Shown piece by piece: positions 1 to 7,804 of a DNA stretch of 64,000 bases. The stretch's first letter is position 1, and the number at the start of each line of letters is the position of its first letter. The notes under the pieces were generated by a model. That model was not told the DNA's origin. It was given only the letters and a program-made list of their open reading frames with translations, and ran no database searches. Source of the DNA: Desertimonas sp963772825. Lineage in GTDB: Bacteria > Actinomycetota > Acidimicrobiia > Acidimicrobiales > Ilumatobacteraceae. Both the position numbers and the translations under genes were made by a program. The DNA lies in contig CAVYYX010000023.1 of assembly GCA_963772825.1 (NCBI GenBank), forward strand, positions 1 to 64,000, written 5' to 3'.

Positions 1-2
1 GC

Positions 3-383
3 GGATCGTTCAAGGCGTCCGAAGACTGCGGCGGCCCGCTCGTCGACCCGGACACGCGGACGTTCGACGCCGACCCGGCGATGGAGTCCCGTCTTCGGGC
101 GTTCGTCGACGACCTGATCGGCGACCGCCGGCCGGTACCACGATCGACGACCTGCCTGTACACGCTGACCGCCGATCGCGACTTCGTGCTCGATCGACTG
201 CCCGATCTACCGCAGATCGTCGTCGCCCTCGGCGCGGCCCACGCCTTCAAGTTCGCCGCGTGGTTCGGCAGCGAGCTCGCTGCGCTGGCGATGGGCGGTG
301 TCGCGGGCCCGGAGCTGGCCCCGTTCTCGATCACCCGCCAGGCGCTGGGCAAGCCCGCCGATCGCGCCGCCTGGCTCGTCTGA
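3..383 (+). CDS. FAD-dependent oxidoreductase, sarcosine oxidase / N-methyltryptophan oxidase type (C-terminal part)
   Basis: The gene enters from the left edge, so only the last 126 codons are present; the reading frame starts at base 3. The tail carries typical monomeric sarcosine oxidase landmarks: TTCLYTLTADRDFVLDR, then an ALGAAHAFKFAAWFG stretch corresponding to the family's G-GFKFAP flavin-contact segment, and an APFSITR ending. Family members oxidise N-methyl amino acids with covalently bound FAD, releasing formaldehyde and peroxide. The exact substrate cannot be read from this fragment. It converges on proS, with one palindromic element between them. Confidence 0.8.
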   Translation, partial: GSFKASEDCGGPLVDPDTRTFDADPAMESRLRAFVDDLIGDRRPVPRSTTCLYTLTADRDFVLDRLPDLPQIVVALGAAHAFKFAAWFGSELAALAMGGVAGPELAPFSITRQALGKPADRAAWLV

Positions 384-461
384 TTGGAGTGTTTGCTGCC
401 GTTGGAGTGCCACGTGCTGACACGCCCCGCGCGAAACACTCCAAAGCAGCAAACACTCCAA
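384..461. repeat. Family A nested palindromic element, copy 1
   Basis: Outer arms TTGGAGTGTTTGCTGC (384-399) and its exact reverse complement (446-461) enclose inner arms TTGGAGTG (402-409) and CACTCCAA (437-444). It begins directly after the stop of the flavoenzyme and ends 10 bp before the proS stop, between convergent genes. Copy 2 lies at 46908-46988 with the same architecture but different, compensated arm bases. It could act as a bidirectional terminator, but there is no T-run. Confidence 0.8.
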
Positions 462-470
462 TTGGAGGCG

Positions 471-2222
471 TCAGGTGCTGAGGATGGCGACGGCGTCGGT
501 GATCGGGACGTCGCGGCGGTCGCCGGACTTGCGGTCGCGGACCTCGACGACACCATCGCCGACGCCACGGCCGACGACGACGATCGTCGGGATGCCGAGC
601 AGCTCGGCGTCCTTGAACTTGACGCCCGGCGAGACGGAGTCACGGTCGTCGAGCAGCACCCGCGCTCCAGCGGCCTCGAGGTCGGCGGCGAGTTGCTCGG
701 CAACCGGCCACTGCTCGCCTCCCGGCTTGCCGGCGATGACGAGGTGGACGTCTGCGGGCGCCACCTCCCGCGGCCAGCACAGCCCCAGATCGTCGCACGT
801 CAACTCGGCGATGGCGGCGACGGCGCGGGACACGCCGATGCCGTAGGAGCCCATCGTGACGGTGACCTCCTTGCCGTCGGCGTTGAGCACCTGGAGGTCG
901 AGGGCCTCGGCGTACCGCCTGCCGAGCTGGAAGATGTGCCCGATCTCGACGCCCCTGGCGGTCTCCAGCGCTGAGCCACAGGTCGGGCACGGGTCGCCGG
1001 CGTCGACGTTGGCCACGTCGATCGAGCCGTCGGCGGTGAAGTCGCGCCCGGCGACGAGGCCGATCACGTGGTTGCCGTCGTGGTCGGCGCCCGTGACCCA
1101 CGACGTGCCGTCGACGACCCGCGGGTCGACGAGGAAGCGGATGCCCGACGAAGACGACTCGCCCAACGCACCCGGACCGATGTACCCCTTGGCGAGCATC
1201 GGGAAGCGCGCGAAGTCGGCCTCTCCGAACGGTGCTGCTTCGGCGGGGAGCAGCGCGGCCTCCAGACGCTTGAGATCGATCTCCCGGTCGCCCGGCACGC
1301 CGATCGCCAGCGGCTCACGCGTGCCGTCGGGATGGCGGACCATCACGACGACGTTCTTCAACGTGTCGGCGGCGGTCCACGGGCGACCATCGCCACGGGC
1401 GAGCTCGGGACGGCCGTTGAGGTGGTCGACAAGCGTGGCGATCGTCGGCGTGTCCGGCGTGTCGTGGACCGCCGCGGCAGGCAGGTCGTCGGTGGGCCGG
1501 TCGGGTGGCGGAGCGATGTGCACGGCCTCGACATTGGCGGCAAAGCCGCAGTTCGAGCAGCGCACGAAGGTGTCCTCACCACTCGGGATCGGCGCCAGGA
1601 ACTCCTCACTGGCCGACCCACCCATCGCCCCGGACATCGCCGAGACGATGACGAACGGCATGCCGAGGCGCTCGAACGTCTTGATGTAAGCGTCGCGGTG
1701 GCGCTGGTACGCCACAGCGAGCCCGTCATCGTCGAGATCGAAGCTGTAGGAGTCCTTCATCACGAACTCGCGACCGCGCAACAGTCCGGCTCGGGGACGT
1801 GCTTCGTCGCGGTACTTCGTCTGGATCTGGTAGATGACGAGGGGCAGGTCCTTGTACGACGAGTACAGATCCTTGACGAGCAGCGTGAACATCTCCTCGT
1901 GCGTCGGAGCGAGGAGGAAGTCGTTGCCGCGGCGGTCCTTGAGCCGGAAGATCCCGTCGCCGTACTCGACCCACCGACCCGACGCCTCGTAGGGCTCCTT
2001 GGGCAAGAGCGCCGGGAAGTGGACCTCCTGGAACCCCGCCGCGTTCATCTCGGCGCGGACGATGTTCTCGACGTTGCGGTACACCAGCCACCCGAGCGGC
2101 AGCCACGTGAACCCCCCTGGCGCGGCTCGACGGATGTAGCCGGCGCGCGTCAGCAGCTTGTGGCTGGGGATCTCGGCATCGGCCGGGTCCTCACGCAGCG
2201 TCCGCAGGAACAGGGTCGACAT
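471..2222 (-). CDS. proS: Prolyl-tRNA synthetase, bacterial type with editing domain
   Basis: Charges tRNA-Pro with proline in the cytoplasm. The protein (583 aa from the ATG at 2222) shows class II motif 1 near GGFTWLPLGWLVYRNVE, motif 2 in YRDEARPRAGLLRGREF, and motif 3 as GSYGIGVSR close to the C-terminal anticodon-binding domain. The roughly 170-residue insertion between motifs 2 and 3 marks the bacterial form with a YbaK-like domain that clears mischarged Ala-tRNA. A GTG six codons upstream (2240) is possible, but MSTLFLRTLRE is the usual family start. It stands alone and converges on the flavoenzyme gene. Confidence 0.97.
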   Translation of the reverse strand: MSTLFLRTLREDPADAEIPSHKLLTRAGYIRRAAPGGFTWLPLGWLVYRNVENIVRAEMNAAGFQEVHFPALLPKEPYEASGRWVEYGDGIFRLKDRRGNDFLLAPTHEEMFTLLVKDLYSSYKDLPLVIYQIQTKYRDEARPRAGLLRGREFVMKDSYSFDLDDDGLAVAYQRHRDAYIKTFERLGMPFVIVSAMSGAMGGSASEEFLAPIPSGEDTFVRCSNCGFAANVEAVHIAPPPDRPTDDLPAAAVHDTPDTPTIATLVDHLNGRPELARGDGRPWTAADTLKNVVVMVRHPDGTREPLAIGVPGDREIDLKRLEAALLPAEAAPFGEADFARFPMLAKGYIGPGALGESSSSGIRFLVDPRVVDGTSWVTGADHDGNHVIGLVAGRDFTADGSIDVANVDAGDPCPTCGSALETARGVEIGHIFQLGRRYAEALDLQVLNADGKEVTVTMGSYGIGVSRAVAAIAELTCDDLGLCWPREVAPADVHLVIAGKPGGEQWPVAEQLAADLEAAGARVLLDDRDSVSPGVKFKDAELLGIPTIVVVGRGVGDGVVEVRDRKSGDRRDVPITDAVAILST

Positions 2223-2327
2223 CCGCAACACGCGGGGCACGATACGGGATCCGGCGGCTCAGCGAGCGTCCCGGAAGTCGCGCGGATAGGCGACCGGAGC
2301 GCCAGCGGAGGGAGCCGGCGCGACGGC

Positions 2328-2346
2328 CTGCGTGGCCGGGGAACGC
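2328..2346 (-). repeat. Family D 23-bp stem-loop element, copy 1 (truncated)
   Basis: Contains CTGCGTGGCCGGGGAACGC, shared with copies at 20079, 20578 and 27206. In minus orientation it starts one base after the stop codon of the ATPase gene. The last four bases of the full element are replaced here by gene sequence. Self-complementary ends (GCGT/ACGC) can form a short stem around a CCCCGGCC-containing loop. Confidence 0.75.
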
Positions 2347-2347
2347 T

Positions 2348-3448
2348 TCAGATCGGAAAGCGCCGCCGGATCCAGTCGGCGTACAGCGAGTCGACGATCG
2401 CCAGCCGGCCGTTGCGCTTGACCAGCGTCCCGTCGCCGACCAGGTGGTCGGCGGCAGCTGTCGCGGTTCCAGGTGGCAGCTCGAGGACTTCCGCCGTCCG
2501 GCCGTACACCCGTCCGCTGGTGGCGACGGCTCTGAGCGTCTTCTGGTGCCCGGCGGGCAGCGTGGTGTACAGCCGCTCGAGCCCGCTCGCCACGGTGATC
2601 CGCACGTCCTCGATCGCGGCAGCCCAGGTGGCCTCGTCGGCCGTGCCGCCTTCGGGGGTGAAGCGCCAGAGGGCGTCGGCGAGCTGCATCGCTCGTTGCG
2701 GATGCCCCTCGGCGGTCCGCACGACATGGCTGACCATCCCCCCGGTGCTGCGGTCGGTCGCGGCGAATCCGTCCTCGACGATGTTGGTGACCGCGGCGAT
2801 GTCGAGCGGGCCGATCTCCACGAGATCGGCCTGCGCGAAGAACGGCTGGGCGCGGTCGGTGAACAGCATCTGCATCGTCGACGGCTGCGAACCGGCGAAG
2901 ACGATCCCGAGCTCGCGGTAGTGATGTTGGAGCTGCGTGCGCAGCATCCCGGCACCGCCGCGCACGCGGGCGATTCCGGAGAACTCGTCGAACACGACGA
3001 CCAGCGGGTGCTTCTGGGCGGTGCGCACGAGCACCTCGAGCAGCGTTCGAACGGTGAGCACCGGGTCGGGCCGATCATTGCGGCCCTTCGACAATTCGAT
3101 TCCGACGAACCCGATCTGCAGCGAGAACGTGCCGGCCAACGAGTCGAGCGCTCGGCGAATCCGGCCCCGCACGCCGGCGAGCCCCTGGTCGATGGCCCCG
3201 GCCAGATCGGCGACCGAGTTGAGCTCGTAGAGGTCGATCCACACCGTGTCGGTGCCGGCATCGGCGAGGTCGGCGGAGACCTTGCGCAGAACGCTCGTCT
3301 TGCCATACCGCCGTGGTCCGAGTAGCGCCGTCGGCCGTCGTGACGTGATGCGCGCCTCGAGGTCCCTGACGAGCTCTTCGCGCTCGCTGACCTGGTCGGG
3401 ATCGAGCGGTCCGTGATAGGGAAACGGCGACTCGTCGGGTGGGATCAC
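2348..3448 (-). CDS. Stand-alone AAA+/STAND-like ATPase (archaeal ATPase, ATPase_2 type)
   Basis: Walker A is GPRRYGKTS, about residues 44-52 from the chosen start. Walker B lies in LVVVFDEFSG near residue 150, followed by a sensor-like segment GIVFAGSQPS. The C-terminal 100 residues look like a winged helix (LERLYTTLPAGHQKTLRAVA... TLVKRNGRLAIVDSLYADWIRRRF), as in the PF01637 group. Such proteins are often orphan NTPases of unknown role, sometimes tied to mobile elements or DNA-binding switches. GTG 3448 is preferred because GAAGGA sits five bases upstream; the frame continues back to 3481. The function is not known. Confidence 0.8.
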   Translation of the reverse strand: MIPPDESPFPYHGPLDPDQVSEREELVRDLEARITSRRPTALLGPRRYGKTSVLRKVSADLADAGTDTVWIDLYELNSVADLAGAIDQGLAGVRGRIRRALDSLAGTFSLQIGFVGIELSKGRNDRPDPVLTVRTLLEVLVRTAQKHPLVVVFDEFSGIARVRGGAGMLRTQLQHHYRELGIVFAGSQPSTMQMLFTDRAQPFFAQADLVEIGPLDIAAVTNIVEDGFAATDRSTGGMVSHVVRTAEGHPQRAMQLADALWRFTPEGGTADEATWAAAIEDVRITVASGLERLYTTLPAGHQKTLRAVATSGRVYGRTAEVLELPPGTATAAADHLVGDGTLVKRNGRLAIVDSLYADWIRRRFPI

Positions 3449-3513
3449 AAGGATCCTTCGGGTGGGATCACGGCCCCACAATACTCCATCTGATCGAGTA
3501 GTGAGTACTCCAT
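3435..3513 (-). promoter_or_regulatory. Repeat-rich start region of the ATPase gene
   Basis: Two identical 14-mers TCGGGTGGGATCAC (3435-3448 and 3458-3471) flank the palindrome AAGGATCCTT, which contains the ribosome binding site. Upstream, TACTCCAT occurs twice (3482-3489, 3506-3513), 24 bp apart, the second overlapping the palindrome GAGTACTC. The arrangement suggests an operator, possibly for autoregulation; the regulator is unknown. Confidence 0.4.
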
Positions 3514-3523
3514 GGGTTAGACG

Positions 3524-4801
3524 CTAGCCAGCGTCGTCGATCGCCACGCGGCGGCGCTCGAGATGCGCCCGCTCGGCCGCATTGGTCGCCAGGGCGATCG
3601 CCGCCTCGAAGGCGCTCGCCGACTCGGCGCGTCGACCCAGGCGGTCGAGCAGCTCGCCGCGCACGACGGCGAGGTCCTTGCTGTCGCTCAGCACGTCGTC
3701 GAGGCCGTCGAGGAGGGCAAGGGCGGCGGCCGGCCCGTCGGTCTCGGCAACGGCCACGGCGCGGTTGATGCGCACGACGGGTGATCCGGTCAGCTCCTCC
3801 AGCTCGGCGTAGAGGCCGGCGATCGCCCGCCAATCCGTGGCTGACGGCGACGGTGAAGTGGCGTGGGCGGCGGCGATCAAGGCCTCCAGCCGATACTTCG
3901 CCGCCAGTCGCTCGCCAGCGGGGTCGGTCGACCGATGACGGATCGCCGAGTCGAGCAGGCGCAGGCCCTCGGCGATCTCGCCGTGGTGCCAGGTCCGGCG
4001 ATCCTGGTCGGCGAGCAGCACGGGCCTGCCGTCGGCGCCAACCCTGCTCGAACGCCGGGAATGCTGGAGCACCAGCAAGGCCAGCAGGGCATCGATCGCC
4101 GGCTGGCCGTCGACGAGTTCGTCGAGCGTCCGCGCCAGGCGGATCGCTTCGTCGCACAGGTCCGTGCGCACCAGAGCGGTGCCTTCCGTGGCCACGTAGC
4201 CCTCGGTGAACACGAGGTAGATCACCGCCAGGACGGCGTCGAGGCGTTCGGCGAGTCGAGTCGGCGGCGGCACGGCGAAGGGAATGCCGGCTTCGACGAT
4301 CTTGCGCTTCGCCCGGGTGATGCGCGCCGCCATCGTCGTCTCGCTGACAAGGAACAGTCGGGCGATCTCGCTGACCTTGAGGCCGGCGACGAGACGCAGG
4401 GTCAGCGCCGCGCTCGATCCTGGGGAGATCGCCGGGTGGCAGCACATGAAGATCAACCGCAGGCGGTCATCGGTGATCACGAGCGGCTCGCCGATCGATC
4501 CCGACGGCGCTGCCGCGGGGTGCTGATCGACGACGAGCAGCGGCAGCTTGCGGGCGGCCATCGCCTCGGCGCGTAGCGTGTCGACGACCTTTCGGCGGGC
4601 GGCGGTGAGCAGCCACGCGGTGGCGTTCGTCGGCACGCCACGCGCCGGCCAGGTCCTGGCGGCGGCGACGTAGGCCTCCTGTACGGCATCCTCGGCGAGG
4701 TCGAGGCGGTGGAACTGGCCGATGAGCAGGGCGACGAGGCGCCCCCAGTGCTCGGTCGCGTTCCGCAGCGCAACCTCGACGTCAGGAGTCGAAGACGGCA
4801 A
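3524..4801 (-). CDS. ECF RNA polymerase sigma factor, ECF42-type with C-terminal helical extension
   Basis: Region 2 is visible in DLAEDAVQEAYVAAARTWPA and region 4 in LRLVAGLKVSEIARLFLVSE. They are followed by about 230 residues of helical, TPR-like sequence (TEGYVATEG ... LYAELEELTGSPVVRINRAVA), the hallmark of ECF42/DUF6596 sigma factors that are controlled by their own extension rather than an anti-sigma factor. The family usually begins with TPDVE, so a TTG at 4801 fits best, overlapping the upstream YCII gene by 20 bp; GTG 4891 would overlap by 110 bp. Two DGPF/YCII genes lie directly upstream in a coupled operon, the typical ECF42 neighbourhood. Start uncertain, identity firm. Confidence 0.9.
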   Translation of the reverse strand: MPSSTPDVEVALRNATEHWGRLVALLIGQFHRLDLAEDAVQEAYVAAARTWPARGVPTNATAWLLTAARRKVVDTLRAEAMAARKLPLLVVDQHPAAAPSGSIGEPLVITDDRLRLIFMCCHPAISPGSSAALTLRLVAGLKVSEIARLFLVSETTMAARITRAKRKIVEAGIPFAVPPPTRLAERLDAVLAVIYLVFTEGYVATEGTALVRTDLCDEAIRLARTLDELVDGQPAIDALLALLVLQHSRRSSRVGADGRPVLLADQDRRTWHHGEIAEGLRLLDSAIRHRSTDPAGERLAAKYRLEALIAAAHATSPSPSATDWRAIAGLYAELEELTGSPVVRINRAVAVAETDGPAAALALLDGLDDVLSDSKDLAVVRGELLDRLGRRAESASAFEAAIALATNAAERAHLERRRVAIDDAG

Positions 4802-5129
4802 CCGGGCGGATCTCGATGGTCGGTTCGGGAAGCACCCGTGTCGCTTCCAGCAGGGCGTCGAGGTCGGGAGCGTCGACGAGGTAGAAGCCACCGAGCTGTT
4901 CGGCGGTCTCGGCGAAGGGCCCGTCGGTCACCATCACGTCGTCACCACGTCGCCGTCGCGTCGTCGCCGTGGTGACCGAGCGCAACGCCTCGCCGGCGAG
5001 CATCGTGATCCCGCGGTCGGCCATCTCCTTGGCAAACTGGGCGTGGCAGTCGTGATACAGCTGCACGAGCTCGTCGCCGGCGCCGTCCCAACGCGACTCG
5101 TTCTCGTGGATCAGCACGGCGTACTTCAT
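4782..5129 (-). CDS. YCII/DGPF-domain protein
   Basis: 115 aa, with the signature TDGPFAETAEQLGGFYLVD about two thirds along and an N-terminal MKYAVLIHENE strand. These small dimeric ferredoxin-fold proteins are almost always encoded beside ECF42 sigma factors. Their biochemical role is unsettled; they are suspected signal partners or small-molecule enzymes. The ATG overlaps the stop of the preceding YCII gene (ATGA, 5126-5129) and the end overlaps the sigma gene, so all three appear translationally coupled. Confidence 0.92.
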   Translation of the reverse strand: MKYAVLIHENESRWDGAGDELVQLYHDCHAQFAKEMADRGITMLAGEALRSVTTATTRRRRGDDVMVTDGPFAETAEQLGGFYLVDAPDLDALLEATRVLPEPTIEIRPVAVFDS

Positions 5130-5486
5130 GACGCCCCCGCCTCACCCGACGTGGTCGGCCGGACCTCGATCGGCTCGCCGTACGAGATCAGCCCTGCAAG
5201 CTTGATGACGTGGTCGATGTCGTCGGTCTCGACGAGGTAGAACCCGCCGAGCTGCTCGGCGGTCTCGGCGAACGGGCCGTCCGTGACGTCGACCGAATCC
5301 GGCGTGCCGCGGCAGCGTGCGGGCCGCCGACGTCGGTTGCAGCTCGGCGCCAGCCTTGATCGTGTGGCCATGCTCCCCGAGCAGGCGGGCGAACTCGGCG
5401 TGCCCGGCGAAAACCTCGGCGCGAACCGCATCGTCGGCCGCTGCCCACACCTTCTCGGCTCCATAGATCAGTAGTACGTACTCCAT
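5126..5486 (-). CDS. YCII/DGPF-domain protein, second copy, frameshifted
   Basis: Starts at ATG 5486 behind AGGAAGGA with MEYVLLIYGAEKVW. The frame holds to about ELQPTSAARTLPR, after which the family signature VTDGPFAETAEQLGGFYLVE continues in another frame to the stop at 5126. The break lies around 5295-5315. The two halves are otherwise intact and well conserved, so a one-base sequence error or a very recent mutation is likely. It is the first gene of the YCII-YCII-ECF42 operon and diverges from rimP. Confidence 0.8.
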
Positions 5487-5604
5487 CGTGGTTCCTTCCT
5501 CGGTACTGCCGGCTGCGCCGGGGAGCCGACCGTTCGCCGTCTCCACCAGGATGACGGACGGCCTGCTCGGAATCGACAGCATCTGGGAGATTTCCTGGCG
5601 GCGC

Positions 5605-5664
5605 TATGCTGGTGGCCCGTTCGATTGGTGGCAACCGAGAGGCGTGGGGTTCGCCCCACGCCTC
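5605..5664 (+). promoter_or_regulatory. Putative promoter and leader hairpin of the rimP-nusA-infB operon
   Basis: A TATGCT -10-like box (5605-5610) precedes a perfect 11-bp stem GAGGCGTGGGG/CCCCACGCCTC (5639-5649, 5654-5664) with a TTCG loop, followed directly by GTTTTA. This has the form of an intrinsic terminator inside the leader, 27 bp before the rimP ATG. An attenuator responding to NusA, which this operon encodes, is an attractive reading but is inferred. Confidence 0.55.
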
Positions 5665-5691
5665 GTTTTATGAGTCGTGGAAGGAGCAGCG

Positions 5692-6213
5692 ATGGGCATG
5701 GACACCGAACTTCCCGGCCTCTCGCGAGTCCGCCGACTCGTCGTCCCGATCGCCGCCGACCTCGGCCTCGACCTCTACGACATCGAACAGCGGGGCGCAA
5801 CGCTGCGGATCACGCTGGACACGCCGCCCGGGTCAGCCGACCGGGTCACGCTGGACAAACTTGCTCTCGCCAGCCGGCTGATGTCCAAGGAGCTCGACCA
5901 GCACGACCCGATCCCGTCGCGCTACACCCTGGAGGTCACGAGCCCCGGTGTGGAGCGGACGCTTCGTGTTCCGGAGCACTTTCAACATGCCGTCGGCCAG
6001 CTCGTCGCCATCCGCCTGGCGAACGTCGACACCGACCAGCGGAGGGTCACCGGCGTCATCTCCGGCGCCGACCACGAAGCCGTGACGCTGCGCGTCGACG
6101 ACGCCGATCGGCGCATCGCCTACACCGACATCGACCGCGCCCGGACCGTGTTCGAGTGGGGTGGGCAGCCCAAGCCGGGCAAGAGCAAGACCAGCAAGGA
6201 GCCGTTGTCGTGA
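5692..6213 (+). CDS. rimP: Ribosome maturation factor RimP
   Basis: 173 aa, assisting maturation of the 30S subunit. The N-terminal half carries LGLDLYDIEQRGATLRITLD, then LEVTSPGVERTLR, a diagnostic RimP motif. The C-terminal SH3-like domain follows (GVISGADHEAVTLRVDD), ending in a basic tail. The ATG at 5692 follows AAGGAG at 5681-5686; the frame is open a little further back, but that would include the ribosome binding site. The stop overlaps the nusA GTG (GTGA), so the two are coupled. Confidence 0.95.
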   Translation: MGMDTELPGLSRVRRLVVPIAADLGLDLYDIEQRGATLRITLDTPPGSADRVTLDKLALASRLMSKELDQHDPIPSRYTLEVTSPGVERTLRVPEHFQHAVGQLVAIRLANVDTDQRRVTGVISGADHEAVTLRVDDADRRIAYTDIDRARTVFEWGGQPKPGKSKTSKEPLS

Positions 6214-7529
6214 GCAACCTCGATATGTCCGAAGCCATCCGGCTGCTCGCCCAGGAGAAGGGCCTCGAAGAGGATGCCCTGCTGCACGTCCTCGTCGATG
6301 CCCTGGCGTCTGCGTACAAGCGGCGGCCCGGCGCCGCCGACGAGGTCGTCGTCGAGGTCGATCCGCAGACGATGGAGTTCACGTTCATCGCCTACGACCT
6401 CGACGAGGATGGCAACTGGGTCAACGAGCGTGACGACACCCCCAAGCGTGACGAGCTCGGCCGGATCGCCGCCCAGACGTTCCGCCAGGTGATGAGCCAG
6501 CGGATCCGCGAAGTGGAGCGCGACCGCAAGTTCGAGGAGTACGCCAACCGCGAGGGTGACATCGTCACCGGCATCATCCAGCAGACCGACACCCGCTACA
6601 CGCTGCTCGATCTCGGGCGCGTCGAGGCATTGCTGCCGCAAGCGGAGCAGGTTCCCTTCGAGCGGCCCCAGCCGGGCGACCGCTGCAAGGCCTACATCGT
6701 CGAGGTGCGCAAGACCGCCAAAGGCCCCCAGATCGTGGTCAGCCGTACCCATCCCGGATTGATCAAGCGGCTCTTCGAGCTGGAAGTGCCCGAGATCGCC
6801 GACGGGATCGTCGAGATCAAGGCCTGCGCCCGAGAACCGGGCCACCGCACGAAGATCGCCGTGTGGTCCAACGACCACAACGTCGACCCCGTCGGGGCGT
6901 GCGTCGGCGCCCGCGGCGGACGGGTGCGCATGGTCGTCAACGAGCTGCGCGGCGAGAAGATCGACATCGTCCCGTTCTCCGAGGACTTCACGGACTTCGT
7001 CGCCAAGGCGTTGTCGCCGGCGAAGGTGTCCCGTGTCCTGATCTCCGACGACGGCACTCAAGCGGACGTCATCGTTCCCGATCACCAGCTCAGCTTGGCG
7101 ATCGGGCGGGAGGGCCAGAACGCTCGGTTGGCCGCTCGGCTCACCGGTGTGCGCATCGACATCCGTTCAGAGACTCAGCTCGCCGAGGGCGTGCAGCCAC
7201 GCAGCGAGCTGGAAGCTGGTGTCGAGTACGCCGAGGGCCAGTGGATCCAGAACGCGGCGAGCGGCGAGATGGAGTGGCATGCCGCCGACGGCACGGTGAT
7301 GTCCGAGTCCGAGTGGGCCGCCGCCTCGGGCGAGCCCGCTGGAGACGCCGCTGCCGAGCCCGTGGTAGATGCCGTCGAGCCGGTCGCCGAGACGGCCGCC
7401 GAGCCGGCCGGGGGAACAGACGAGCCGGCCGAGGAGTCGGCGGAGGGTGCGGACGAGCCGGCCGAGGGAACTGACGAATCGGCCGCAGAGCCGGCCGAGG
7501 GTGCAGACACGGAGGGCGTCCCTGAGTAG
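6210..7529 (+). CDS. nusA: Transcription elongation/termination factor NusA
   Basis: 439 aa. An N-terminal RNA-polymerase-binding domain is followed by an S1 domain (GDIVTGIIQQTDTRYTLLDLG), then two KH domains containing DPVGACVGARGGRVRMVVNE and LSLAIGREGQNARLAARLTG. The last 110 or so residues are an acidic Ala-Glu-Pro-Thr tail with repeats of EPAEG/DEPAEG. The tail is of low complexity and specific to this lineage; the core is standard. NusA modulates pausing, termination and antitermination and usually controls its own operon, which here begins at the rimP hairpin. Confidence 0.96.
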   Translation: MSNLDMSEAIRLLAQEKGLEEDALLHVLVDALASAYKRRPGAADEVVVEVDPQTMEFTFIAYDLDEDGNWVNERDDTPKRDELGRIAAQTFRQVMSQRIREVERDRKFEEYANREGDIVTGIIQQTDTRYTLLDLGRVEALLPQAEQVPFERPQPGDRCKAYIVEVRKTAKGPQIVVSRTHPGLIKRLFELEVPEIADGIVEIKACAREPGHRTKIAVWSNDHNVDPVGACVGARGGRVRMVVNELRGEKIDIVPFSEDFTDFVAKALSPAKVSRVLISDDGTQADVIVPDHQLSLAIGREGQNARLAARLTGVRIDIRSETQLAEGVQPRSELEAGVEYAEGQWIQNAASGEMEWHAADGTVMSESEWAAASGEPAGDAAAEPVVDAVEPVAETAAEPAGGTDEPAEESAEGADEPAEGTDESAAEPAEGADTEGVPE

Positions 7530-7791
7530 CACGAATCAGCCAGAGCGCACCTGCATCGGGTGCCGCACGCGGCGGCCGCAGGCCGCCCTGGTTCGCATCG
7601 CCCTCGGAGCGGATGGCCGCATCGTGAGCAGTCGCAGCGCACCGGGGCGCGGCGCCTGGTTGTGCAATCCCGCAGTGCAGTGTTTGGAAATGGCCCGAAA
7701 GCGGCGAGGCTTTGACAAGGCGTTTCGGCAGCCGGTCAGCATGGCCGCGCTCGACGAGCTGGATCGGACGCTGAGAGAAGTCGATAGGTAA
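7501..7791 (+). CDS. ylxR: YlxR/RnpM family RNA-binding protein
   Basis: 96 aa from a GTG that overlaps the end of nusA by 29 bp; no start codon lies closer to the conserved domain. The domain (DUF448) begins PERTCIGCRTRRP and includes APGRGAWLCNPAVQCLEMARKRRGFDKAFRQPV. Homologues bind RNA and RNase P and sit between nusA and infB, as here. Fourteen bases separate it from infB. Confidence 0.85.
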   Translation: MQTRRASLSSTNQPERTCIGCRTRRPQAALVRIALGADGRIVSSRSAPGRGAWLCNPAVQCLEMARKRRGFDKAFRQPVSMAALDELDRTLREVDR

Positions 7792-7804
7792 GAGCTGAGG
7801 ACGC

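Noticed and set aside
1068..2921. 617-codon open frame on the plus strand
   Set aside because: It is antisense to proS and the ATPase gene, both well supported; such frames are common in GC-rich DNA and no family motif is seen.
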